From Mycolicibacterium confluentis (GTDB lineage Bacteria > Actinomycetota > Actinomycetes > Mycobacteriales > Mycobacteriaceae), in the NCBI RefSeq assembly GCF_010729895.1, contig NZ_AP022612.1:5208001-5272000 (forward strand): DNA of 64,000 nt, read 5' to 3'. Below are positions 52,693 through 60,481 of the stretch, piece after piece (position 1 is the stretch's first letter; each line of letters begins with the position of its first letter). The translations under genes and the position numbers were made by a program. The notes under the pieces were generated by a model. That model was not told the origin of the DNA. It worked only from the letters and a program-made list of their open reading frames with translations, and did no database searches.

Positions 52693-53550
52693 ATGTCGAC
52701 ATTCACCCACCAGGACACCTTGCGTGAGGTCACCACACCCCGTGGTGTGCTCCGCTACCACGAGGCGGGCGACGGACCGCCCCTGGTCCTGCTGCACGGT
52801 TCGGGCCCCGGCGTCACCGGCTGGCGCAACTATCGCGGCAACCTCGCGGTCTTCGCCGAGCGCTATCGCTGCCTCGTGCTGGAGTTCCCCGGCTTCGGGG
52901 TCAGCGACGACTTCGGCGGGCATCCCGTCATCGACGCGCAGGGCGCAGTTCCCGCGTTCCTCGACGGCCTCGGGCTTGAGCGCGTCGACATCATCGGCAA
53001 CTCCATGGGCGGTGGGGTCGGGATCAACTTCGCGATCAACCATCCCGAGCGCGTCGGCAGGCTCGTGACGATCGGCGGGATCGGCACCAACATCTTCAGC
53101 CCCGGTCCCAGCGAGGGAATCCGCCTGCTGCAGGAGTTCACCGAGGACCCCACGCGGCAACGACTGATCGACTGGCTGCACTCCATGGTCTACGACCCCG
53201 CCCTGGTGACGGAGGAGCTGATCGAGGAACGTTGGGCGCTGGCCACTGATCCCGAGACGCTGGAGGCGGCGCGACGCATGTACGGCAAGGCCGCGTACGC
53301 CGGGATGATGGAGATGATGCGCCGGGCCGACTTCCCCATGCCGTGGGCCGTCATGCACAAACTCGCCGCGCCGACCCTGCTGACCTGGGGCCGGGATGAC
53401 CGCGTCAGCCCCTTGGACATGGCGCTGATCCCGATGCGGACCATCCCGAACGCGGAGTTCCATGTGTTCCCGAACTGCGGGCACTGGGTGATGATCGAGG
53501 CCAAGGCCGCCTTCGAGCGGACGGTGCTGTCGTTCCTGGCGCAGGCCTGA
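52693..53550 (+). CDS. Alpha/beta-hydrolase, meta-cleavage product hydrolase type (HsaD-like)
   Basis: 285 aa. Catalytic triad: S104 in GNSMGG, Asp 235/236 in WGRDDRVSP, H264 in NCGHW; oxyanion hole region LLHGSGPGVTGWRN. This pattern (GNSMGG, LLHGSGPG) is that of BphD/HsaD C-C hydrolases that split the ring-opened product of extradiol dioxygenases. Fits the HsaC-like dioxygenase at 58426. ATG 52693 has AGGAAGG upstream. Cytosolic. Substrate size (biphenyl, steroid or other) not inferable. Confidence 0.88.
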   Translation: MSTFTHQDTLREVTTPRGVLRYHEAGDGPPLVLLHGSGPGVTGWRNYRGNLAVFAERYRCLVLEFPGFGVSDDFGGHPVIDAQGAVPAFLDGLGLERVDIIGNSMGGGVGINFAINHPERVGRLVTIGGIGTNIFSPGPSEGIRLLQEFTEDPTRQRLIDWLHSMVYDPALVTEELIEERWALATDPETLEAARRMYGKAAYAGMMEMMRRADFPMPWAVMHKLAAPTLLTWGRDDRVSPLDMALIPMRTIPNAEFHVFPNCGHWVMIEAKAAFERTVLSFLAQA

Positions 53551-53565
53551 GGGCCGCCCCAGGGC

Positions 53566-54360
53566 TCAGGCCTTCTGGGTGAGTCCGGCGTCGACCACGA
53601 TCTGGGTGCCGGTGATGTAGCGGGCCGCCTCGGAGGCAAGGAACACCACCGCGTTGGCGACGTCGACTGGCTCGACCCACGGCACGGGAAGCAGGTTGCG
53701 CGCGGCGAGGACCTTGGCGGCGTCCGCCTCGGTCGGGTTCTCGATGTCGGGGCACAGCCTGCGGTAGGTGGCTTCGTTGCGCACCGTCGGCGTCGCGACC
53801 GCCCCGGGGTGAACTGTGTTGACCCTGATGCTGCGCGGACCCAGTTCGTTGGCGAGCGTGCGCGCCAAGCCGACCAACGCATGCTTGCTCGCGGTGTAGT
53901 GCGCGGTGTTGGCGGTTCCGCGAAGGCCGTTGGTGGAGCTGATGATCACGATGGCTCCGCCGTCGGGGCCGATATGGGGTATCGACGCTTTCACGGTGTG
54001 CCACACCCCCGTGAGGTTGATGTCCAGGGTCTCCTGCCAGGCCTGAGAGGTCAGCTCCCAGGTCGGGGCGCCCGGTGCGTGGATGCCGGCGTTGGCGACG
54101 ACGGTATGCAGCGAACCCAGTTCGGCCACACCGGATTCCACGGCGACCGTGAGGGCATCGAGGTCGCGGACGTCGGCCACGCCGGTCACACATCGTCGGC
54201 CACGGTCCCGGACGGATTCCGCGGTGGCGGCGAGACCGTCCGTGCCCGTGTCAACCGCGATGACGTCGGCGCCGGCCTCCGCGAGTTGTTCGCAGTGCAC
54301 CCGACCAGAGCCCCGACCGGCGCCCGTCACCACGGCGACCTTCCCGGTCAGGCCCCACAT
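53566..54360 (-). CDS. SDR-family oxidoreductase, mycofactocin-coupled type
   Basis: 264 aa. Cofactor motif VTGAGRGSGRVHCEQLAEAGADVIAVD is the pattern of mycofactocin-associated SDRs (nonexchangeable NAD). NAG appears as ANAGIHAPGAPTWEL; catalytic Ser in IISSTNGLRG and Tyr-Lys in HYTASKHALVG. Oxidises an alcohol in catabolism of the substrate of this cluster. Its ATG at 54360 overlaps the stop of the Baeyer-Villiger gene (TGATG), so the two are coupled. Confidence 0.82.
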   Translation of the reverse strand: MWGLTGKVAVVTGAGRGSGRVHCEQLAEAGADVIAVDTGTDGLAATAESVRDRGRRCVTGVADVRDLDALTVAVESGVAELGSLHTVVANAGIHAPGAPTWELTSQAWQETLDINLTGVWHTVKASIPHIGPDGGAIVIISSTNGLRGTANTAHYTASKHALVGLARTLANELGPRSIRVNTVHPGAVATPTVRNEATYRRLCPDIENPTEADAAKVLAARNLLPVPWVEPVDVANAVVFLASEAARYITGTQIVVDAGLTQKA

Positions 54361-55973
54361 CACGGGGCCTTGAGCAGGTTGAATCCCTTGTATCCGGCGT
54401 TGGCCACTTCCGCGCATATGTCAAGGTACGTGGCGAACCCACCGATGAAGAGCATGAACACCCGGGGTTTCCCCGGCACATTGGCGCCCATGTACCAGGA
54501 GTTCGCCTTGGGGAACAGGGTGGCCTCGGCGCGCTTGTTGCACTCGGCGATCCAGTCGTCGACGGCGTCAGCCGTGGCCTCGATGGCGGCGTAGCCGTGC
54601 TCGTCGAGATGCGCGATCGCCTCGGAGATCCAGTTGATGTGGGCCTCGGCGTGCAACACCATGTTCGCCAGCACCGCGGGGGCACCGGGACCGGAGACCA
54701 GGAACAGGTTCGGGAAACCGTCGACACCCAGGCCGAGGTAGGTGCGGGGTCCGTCGGCCCAATCATCCACCAGGCGCTGGCCCCCTCGGCCAACGATGTC
54801 GATCTTGGCCAACGTCCCCGTCATCGCGTCGAAACCGGTGGCCAGCACCAACGCATCGACGTCGTAGTGGGCGTCGGTGGTCTGGATGCCCGTCTCGTCG
54901 ATCCTCTCGATCGGCGTTCTGCGGACGCTGACGAGGTGGACGTTCGGCCGGTTGAACGTCTGGAAGTAGTTGGTGTCGGTGCAGATCCGCTTGGTCCCGA
55001 TTGGGTGATCGTCCGGGATGAGCAGGTCGGCGACCTCGGGATCGTCGATGACGGCCCGGATCTTCGACTCGTAGAACCTGCGGGCCTCCTCGTTCGCGTC
55101 GAGGTTGATCATCTGATCGGAGAACGTCTTCGAGAACAGCACGCCGCCGAGTTCCCAGCGCTTCTCGAAGGCCTCCTGCCGTTCCTCCGGCGACGCCTCC
55201 ATGGTCAGCTTGGGATGCGCCACGTGCGGCGATCCGCCGCCGCTGCGCCAGGACATCTGACGCCGCTCGGCGTAGGTCGACTTGGCGTGGACGATCTCCT
55301 CGGGTGTCAGCGGCCGATTACCAGCGGGGACACTGTAATTCGGCGTGCGCTGGAACACGTGAAGCTCGGTGGCCTGCTCGGCGATGTGCGGAATCGACTG
55401 GATTCCCGACGAACCGGTGCCGACCACCGCGACACGCTTGCCCGTGAAGTCGACGCCCTCATGTGGCCAATGCGCGGTGTGGTGGATCTCGCCACCGAAG
55501 GTGTCCAGTCCCGGAATGTTGGGGGTCAACGGCGAGGAGAGCGGGCCCGTCGCCATCACCACGAAGCGCGCCGAGACGCGTTCGCCGGTGTCGGTGGCGA
55601 CAGTCCACCGCAGGGTGTCCTCGTCGAAGACCGTCGATGACACCCTGGTGTTGAAGGTGATACCGGAGCGCAGGTCCAACTTGTCGGCGACCCATTTGAT
55701 GTAGTCGAGGATCTCGGCCTGGGTGGCGTACTTCTCAGTCCAGGTCCACTCCTGCTGCAGTTCGTCGGAGAACGAATAGCAGTAGTCGAGGCTCTCGACA
55801 TCGCAGCGCGCGCCCGGGTACCTGTTGAAATACCAGGTGCCGCCCACTTCGGGAGCGGCCTCGAACACGCGCACGGAGAGACCCTGCTCGCGAAACTTGT
55901 GCAGGGCGTACAGGCCACCGAATCCGGCGCCCACCACAACGACGTCGACATGGTTGTTGGTCGCAGCAGTCAC
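54360..55973 (-). CDS. Baeyer-Villiger monooxygenase (flavoprotein)
   Basis: 537 aa. FAD site VVVVGAGFGGLYALHKF (11-27), Baeyer-Villiger fingerprint FGGEIHHTAHWP (159-170, matching FxGxxxHxxxWP), NADPH site VAVVGTGSSGIQSIP at about 183. Converts a ketone to an ester or lactone using NADPH and O2; related to cyclohexanone/phenylacetone monooxygenases. GTG 55973 has a -10-like TAACGT ending seven bases upstream (55981-55986), so it may be leaderless. Coupled to the SDR gene; alcohol to ketone to ester is a coherent two-step route. Confidence 0.9.
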   Translation of the reverse strand: MTAATNNHVDVVVVGAGFGGLYALHKFREQGLSVRVFEAAPEVGGTWYFNRYPGARCDVESLDYCYSFSDELQQEWTWTEKYATQAEILDYIKWVADKLDLRSGITFNTRVSSTVFDEDTLRWTVATDTGERVSARFVVMATGPLSSPLTPNIPGLDTFGGEIHHTAHWPHEGVDFTGKRVAVVGTGSSGIQSIPHIAEQATELHVFQRTPNYSVPAGNRPLTPEEIVHAKSTYAERRQMSWRSGGGSPHVAHPKLTMEASPEERQEAFEKRWELGGVLFSKTFSDQMINLDANEEARRFYESKIRAVIDDPEVADLLIPDDHPIGTKRICTDTNYFQTFNRPNVHLVSVRRTPIERIDETGIQTTDAHYDVDALVLATGFDAMTGTLAKIDIVGRGGQRLVDDWADGPRTYLGLGVDGFPNLFLVSGPGAPAVLANMVLHAEAHINWISEAIAHLDEHGYAAIEATADAVDDWIAECNKRAEATLFPKANSWYMGANVPGKPRVFMLFIGGFATYLDICAEVANAGYKGFNLLKAP

Positions 55974-56095
55974 GAGGCGTACGTTAAGCCGCCCCCCGAG
56001 GGGCATTCCGCCACGCTTCCCGGTCAACGGGCATCGGGATATTTCTCCCGGCCACCGGTGACACCCTCCTCCGTCAGGCCCGCATCGCCTCCAGA

Positions 56096-57157
56096 ATGCG
56101 TGCCATGCCCGACGCCGAACCTGCAGGCCCCACCCCGCGCGCCGTCTCACTGACAGTCACGGCGGTCATCGACGAGAGCAGTGACGCCAAGTCGCTGGTG
56201 TTCGCCGTTCCCGAGGAGCACCGCGCGCGGTTCGCCTACCGCCCCGGCCAGTTCCTCACGTTGCGCATCCCGAGTGATCAGACCGGTTCAGTGGCACGGT
56301 GCTATTCGCTGGCCAGTTCGCCCCACACCGACGACGCGCCGAAGGTCACCATCAAGCGCACCGACGGTGGATACGGGTCGAACTGGTTGTGTGACAACGC
56401 TTCTGTCGGCGACACCATCGACGTGTTGCCGCCGTCGGGCCTGTTCACGCCTGAGGATCTGGACGCCGACTTCCTGTTGTGGGCGGCCGGCAGCGGGGTC
56501 ACCCCGGTGATGTCGATCCTCAAGTCGGTGCTCGCCGGCGGCACCGGTCGCGTGGTGCTGTGTTACGCCAATCGTGACGACCGCTCGGTGATCTTCGCCG
56601 CGGAGCTGCGCGAGCTGGCGGCCCGCTATGCCGGCCGATTGACGGTTCTGCACTGGCTGGAATCCGTCCAGGGCCTGCCCACCCGCGCACAACTGGGCGG
56701 ATTCGCCCGCATGTTCACCGGCCACCAGTCCTTCATCTGCGGACCCGAACCGTTCATGGCCGTGGTCAAGGAAGCCCTCACGGAGGCGGGCGTACCGCGC
56801 GAGCACATCCATCTCGAGGTCTTCCAATCCCTGACGGGCGACCCGTTCGCCGACGTTCGGGTCGAGGACGTTCCCGACGACGGCGAGGCCGCGACGGCAG
56901 AGGTCTCCCTCGACGGACAGGTGCACAGCCTGCGCTGGGCCAAGGGACGCAACCTGGTGGACGTCATGCTGGCCGCGGGCATCGACGTGCCCTTCTCGTG
57001 CCGCGAGGGCAACTGCGGCTCCTGTGCGGCCACCGTGGTCGAGGGACAGATCGACCGAGGCAACTCCGCCATCCTCGAGGAGGAGGACATCGCCGACGGG
57101 CTGTTCCTGGCCTGCCAGGCCCGCCCGCAGTCAGAAACGGTTCGGGTCGAGTTCTGA
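56096..57157 (+). CDS. KshB-like ferredoxin/FAD reductase component
   Basis: 353 aa. An FAD-binding domain (RCYSLASSPH), an NADH domain (GSGVTPVMSILKS) and a C-terminal plant-type 2Fe-2S domain with four Cys (CREGNCGSC and later LACQA). The FAD-NAD-2Fe-2S order and RCYSL text match KshB, the reductase of 3-ketosteroid 9-alpha-hydroxylase, and related reductases. It passes electrons from NADH to a Rieske oxygenase, but none is in the window. ATG 56096 or 56105 is possible. Divergent from the Baeyer-Villiger gene. Confidence 0.85.
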   Translation: MRAMPDAEPAGPTPRAVSLTVTAVIDESSDAKSLVFAVPEEHRARFAYRPGQFLTLRIPSDQTGSVARCYSLASSPHTDDAPKVTIKRTDGGYGSNWLCDNASVGDTIDVLPPSGLFTPEDLDADFLLWAAGSGVTPVMSILKSVLAGGTGRVVLCYANRDDRSVIFAAELRELAARYAGRLTVLHWLESVQGLPTRAQLGGFARMFTGHQSFICGPEPFMAVVKEALTEAGVPREHIHLEVFQSLTGDPFADVRVEDVPDDGEAATAEVSLDGQVHSLRWAKGRNLVDVMLAAGIDVPFSCREGNCGSCAATVVEGQIDRGNSAILEEEDIADGLFLACQARPQSETVRVEF

Positions 57158-57220
57158 ACACGGTGAATCCGGCCCGCTCATCGGGAGGGGTCTGGCGGAG
57201 AAGCACCGTCGGGATCCACC

Positions 57221-58411
57221 ATGGTTGACATGACAACACGGGTGATCGACAGCGTCGCCGAACTCGCTGATCAGCTCCGCGAGCAGGCCGTTGAAGCCGA
57301 GAAGATCGGCAGGCTGACCGACGACACGGTCAAGATCATGAAGAGGATCGGCAGCATCCGACTGCTGCAACCGAAAAGCCATGGCGGCCTTGAGGTTCAC
57401 CCGCGCGAATTCGCCGAGACCGTGATGGCCACGGCCGCGCTGGATCCCTCCGCCGGATGGATCAACGGCGTGGTCGGTGTGCATCCCTATCAGCTGGCGT
57501 ACGCCGACCCGCGGGTCGGCGCGGAGATCTGGGCCGACGACGTCGACACCTGGGTGGCCTCGCCATACGCGCCCCAGGGTGTCGCCCGACCCGTCGACGG
57601 CGGCTACATCTTCAACGGCCGCTGGCAGTTCAGCTCCGGTACCGACCACTGCGACTGGATCATCCTCGGCGCGATGGTCGGCGATGCCGACGGCGTGCCG
57701 CTGATGCCGCCGCAGATGCTCCACATGATCCTGCCGCGCAAGGACTACGAGATCGTCGAGGACTCCTGGGACGTCGTCGGCCTGCGGGGCACCGGGTCCA
57801 AGGATGTCATCGTCTCCGACGCGTTCGTGCCGTCCTACCGAACCATGGATGGGATGAAGGTCATGGACGGCACCGCACAGCGGGAAGCCGGCATGACCGA
57901 ACCGCTGTACCTGATGCCGTGGTCCACGATGTTCCCGTTGGGCATCTCCTCGGCCACGATCGGCATCGCCGAGGGAGCCCTGGCCGCCGCACTCGACTAT
58001 CAGCGCCAGCGCGTCAACTCCAGCGGCGTCGCGATCAAGGACGACCCCTACGTCATGTACGCGATCGGCGAAGCCGCCGCCGACATCAACGCCGCACGCC
58101 AAGAACTCCTCGCCAACGCCGATCGCATCTACGACATGGTGGCCGCAGGCAAGGAGGTGTCCTTCGAGGACCGGGCCGCCGGTCGACGCACGCAGATCCG
58201 CGCCGTGTGGCGCGCGGTGTCGGCCGTCGACGAGATCTTCGCGCGCTGCGGCGGCAACGCAGCGCGGATGGACAAGCCGCTGCAACGCTATTGGCGCGAT
58301 GTCCACGTCGGGCAGGCCCACGCGATCCACGTCCCCGGCACCATTTATCACGCTTCGGCACTGAGTTCACTCGGCGTCGATCCGCAGGGCCCGCTGCGGG
58401 CGATGATCTGA
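57221..58411 (+). CDS. HsaA-like acyl-CoA dehydrogenase-fold flavin monooxygenase
   Basis: 396 aa. Acyl-CoA dehydrogenase fold of the hydroxylase branch: LLQPKSHGGLEVHPREFAETV near the N-terminus, INGVVGVHPYQLAYADPRVGAEIW, and FNGRWQFSSGTDHCDWIILGA with the FMN-contact Trp. Like HsaA, it should hydroxylate a phenol ring using reduced flavin supplied by a separate reductase. No HsaB-like reductase is adjacent. Followed at 14 bases by the extradiol dioxygenase. Confidence 0.82.
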   Translation: MVDMTTRVIDSVAELADQLREQAVEAEKIGRLTDDTVKIMKRIGSIRLLQPKSHGGLEVHPREFAETVMATAALDPSAGWINGVVGVHPYQLAYADPRVGAEIWADDVDTWVASPYAPQGVARPVDGGYIFNGRWQFSSGTDHCDWIILGAMVGDADGVPLMPPQMLHMILPRKDYEIVEDSWDVVGLRGTGSKDVIVSDAFVPSYRTMDGMKVMDGTAQREAGMTEPLYLMPWSTMFPLGISSATIGIAEGALAAALDYQRQRVNSSGVAIKDDPYVMYAIGEAAADINAARQELLANADRIYDMVAAGKEVSFEDRAAGRRTQIRAVWRAVSAVDEIFARCGGNAARMDKPLQRYWRDVHVGQAHAIHVPGTIYHASALSSLGVDPQGPLRAMI

Positions 58412-58425
58412 GAGGACGACCTTCG

Positions 58426-59343
58426 ATGACGAACACTCCCCTGGTCAAGAGCCTCGGCTATGTGAGCATTCAGGCCAGTGACATCGAGCGCTGGCGCCAA
58501 TTCGCCTTCGATGTCCTGGGTTTCGCGCAGGGCAGTGGCCCCGACCCGGACTCGCTGTACCTGCGCATGGACGAGCGGGCCGCCCGCATCATCGTCACCC
58601 CCGGCGACACCGACAAGATCGTCACGGTGGGCTGGGAGGTCCGCGACCGCGCCGCACTGGGAGACGTCGCCCGTGCGCTGGATTCGGCCGGCGTCGCCTA
58701 TAAGGAACTCTCCCTCGCCGAAGCCGACGTTCGACGCGTCGAGCAGGTCATCGCCTTCGAGGACCCGGCCGGCAACTCGGTGGAGGTGTTCCACGGCCCC
58801 GTGCTCGACCACAGTCCGGTCGTCACCCCGTTCGGTGCGACGTTCGTGACCGGCGGTCTGGGGCTGGGCCACGTGGTGCTGCCCGCCCTGGACGTCAACG
58901 GGTTGTTCGAGTTCTACACCGAGGTGCTGGGCTTCATGTCCCGCGGTGCGTTCCGGGTTCCGGTGCCGCCGGAGTTCGGGCCGGTCCGGGTGCGGTTCCT
59001 CGGCGTCAACCAGCGACACCACAGCCTGGCGCTGTGCCCGGCCTCGACGCTGCGCGATCCGGGCCTGATCCACCTCATGGTCGAAGTCGACACTCTCGAC
59101 GCCGTCGGCCAGGCGCTCGACCGGGTCAACCGGGACGGCTACCAACTGTCGTCGACGCTGGGACGACACACCAACGACAAGATGGTGTCGTTCTACGTCC
59201 GCGCGCCGGGTGACTGGGACATCGAGTTCGGGACCGAAGGAATGCTGGTCGACGAAACCCACTACACGGCGGAGGAGATCACCGCCGACAGCTATTGGGG
59301 TCATCAGTGGGTCGACGATCTTCCGGCGGCCATGCGCCCCTGA
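58426..59343 (+). CDS. HsaC-like extradiol ring-cleavage dioxygenase
   Basis: 305 aa with two VOC (glyoxalase-fold) domains. Iron ligands H149 (GLGHVVL), H216 (LIHLMVE) and E267 (DIEFGTE) in the C-terminal domain; second-shell H199 and H248, Y257 conserved. It opens a catechol ring next to the hydroxyls (meta cleavage), giving the substrate of the HsaD-like hydrolase at 52693. Length is typical of 2,3-dihydroxybiphenyl/steroid-type extradiol enzymes. Ends 130 bases before a rho-independent terminator. Confidence 0.9.
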   Translation: MTNTPLVKSLGYVSIQASDIERWRQFAFDVLGFAQGSGPDPDSLYLRMDERAARIIVTPGDTDKIVTVGWEVRDRAALGDVARALDSAGVAYKELSLAEADVRRVEQVIAFEDPAGNSVEVFHGPVLDHSPVVTPFGATFVTGGLGLGHVVLPALDVNGLFEFYTEVLGFMSRGAFRVPVPPEFGPVRVRFLGVNQRHHSLALCPASTLRDPGLIHLMVEVDTLDAVGQALDRVNRDGYQLSSTLGRHTNDKMVSFYVRAPGDWDIEFGTEGMLVDETHYTAEEITADSYWGHQWVDDLPAAMRP

Positions 59344-59390
59344 GCCTCGGGCGCTGAGCGGCCGGTTTCCGTCCCACGAGCGTCCCCTTT

Positions 59391-59420
59391 TGTACGCATT
59401 TCACGGCGTGTCGGCGTACA
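59391..59420. repeat. Inverted repeat containing TGTACGC
   Basis: TGTACGC-16-GCGTACA (59391-59397 and 59414-59420) lies after the dioxygenase stop. The half-site TGTACG also builds the palindrome upstream of the P450 (22821-22840). Confidence 0.35.
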
Positions 59421-59472
59421 GACACGGGCGCTCGCGGGGGGATGCCAGCGCGTTCGCCGTAGGTGAAAAGAG

Positions 59473-59505
59473 AGCCGGGCAGCACCTTGTGCTGCCCGGC
59501 TTTTC
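59473..59505 (+). terminator. Intrinsic terminator with U-tract
   Basis: Perfect 13-bp stem AGCCGGGCAGCAC / GTGCTGCCCGGCT, 3-base loop, followed by TTTCTG. Canonical rho-independent form, which is infrequent in mycobacteria. Ends the reductase-HsaA-HsaC-like operon. Confidence 0.85.
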
Positions 59506-59547
59506 TGTGTGCGTGGGCCCGCATCACCAGCATCTATGTGACAGCAG

Positions 59548-59559
59548 ACACATATGTGT
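59548..59559. promoter_or_regulatory. Palindrome upstream of IclR gene (left)
   Basis: ACACATATGTGT, perfect 12-bp palindrome about 60 bases before the IclR ATG, inside an AT-rich promoter region. Confidence 0.5.
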
Positions 59560-59576
59560 GATAGATATATGCGCAT

Positions 59577-59590
59577 TAGGCATATGCCTA
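59577..59590. promoter_or_regulatory. Palindrome upstream of IclR gene (right)
   Basis: TAGGCATATGCCTA, perfect 14-bp palindrome 28 bases before the IclR ATG. ATTAGG direct repeats flank it (59575-59580 and 59590-59595). Probably autoregulatory site or -10 region. Confidence 0.5.
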
Positions 59591-59617
59591 TTAGGAGCAT
59601 GCAGCCCTGGAGGACCC

Positions 59618-60481
59618 ATGACCGCGACCATCGCCCCACTCGCGCCCAGCACCAAGCCGGCGACACCAGAGACTCCCAGCGCCGTCATCGACCGCGTCTC
59701 CCTCGTTCTCGACGCATTCGACGGCCCGGGCCGACTCACGCTGGCGCAGATCGTGCGCCGGACCGGCCTGCCCCGTTCATCCGCGCACCGGATGCTCGAA
59801 CGCCTTGTGCAACTGCGCTGGCTGCGCCGCAACGGCCGGGACTACGAACTGGGCATGCGCCTGGTCGAGCTCGGCTCTCTGGCGGTGCACCAGGACCGAC
59901 TGCACAAGGCCGCCATCCCCACGCTGCACGAACTGCACGCGGCGACCGGCCTCGTCGTCCACCTCGCTGTGCTCGAGGGGTCCGACGTGGTCTACATGGA
60001 GAAGGTCGGCAACCGGATGGCCGCGGCCATCCCGACCCGAGTGGGCGGGCGCCAGTCGGCGCACTGCACGGCCGTCGGCAAGGCCATGCTCGCTTTCGCG
60101 GACGAGAGCGAGATCGATCTGTGGGACGCCGATGTGCTCCCCCGTCGGACCAAGTACTCGATCTCCACCCACGCCCAACTGCGCAGTGAACTGGCGAAGG
60201 TCCGCTCGCATGGCATCGCCTTCGACCGGGAGGAGTCCCTGCCGGGCTTCGGGTGCGTGGCCGCTCCCATCGGCGATCCGGGCGAGGCGGTGGCCGCGGT
60301 GTCGGTCTGCGGACCCATGAACCGGATGATGTTCGACCAGCGGATGGTTGCTCCACTCCGCATGGCCGCGATGGGCATCTGGCGCGCCGTGGAAGGCGGT
60401 CCGGTCCGCGTGGCGCCGACCCTGCAGCCGATGCGGCCGTTGCGCGGCCGCCCGTCCACCGCGGCGATGCAGCTGGCATGA
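59618..60481 (+). CDS. IclR-family transcriptional regulator
   Basis: 287 aa. N-terminal winged helix (IDRVSLVLDAFDGPGRLTLAQIVRRTGLPRSSAHRMLERLVQLRWLRR) and C-terminal effector domain with the IclR signature GRQSAHCTAVGKAMLAF and FDREESLPGFGCVAAPI. ATG 59618 has GGAGGA five bases upstream. Stop overlaps the ATG of the esterase gene (ATGA). Likely controls the adjacent catabolic genes through the two palindromes upstream; inference. Confidence 0.85.
   Translation: MTATIAPLAPSTKPATPETPSAVIDRVSLVLDAFDGPGRLTLAQIVRRTGLPRSSAHRMLERLVQLRWLRRNGRDYELGMRLVELGSLAVHQDRLHKAAIPTLHELHAATGLVVHLAVLEGSDVVYMEKVGNRMAAAIPTRVGGRQSAHCTAVGKAMLAFADESEIDLWDADVLPRRTKYSISTHAQLRSELAKVRSHGIAFDREESLPGFGCVAAPIGDPGEAVAAVSVCGPMNRMMFDQRMVAPLRMAAMGIWRAVEGGPVRVAPTLQPMRPLRGRPSTAAMQLA

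Noticed and set aside
56096..59343. Assignment as the cholesterol kshB-hsaACD cluster
   Set aside because: hsaB and kshA are absent and a Baeyer-Villiger enzyme is present; family resemblance alone does not fix the substrate.
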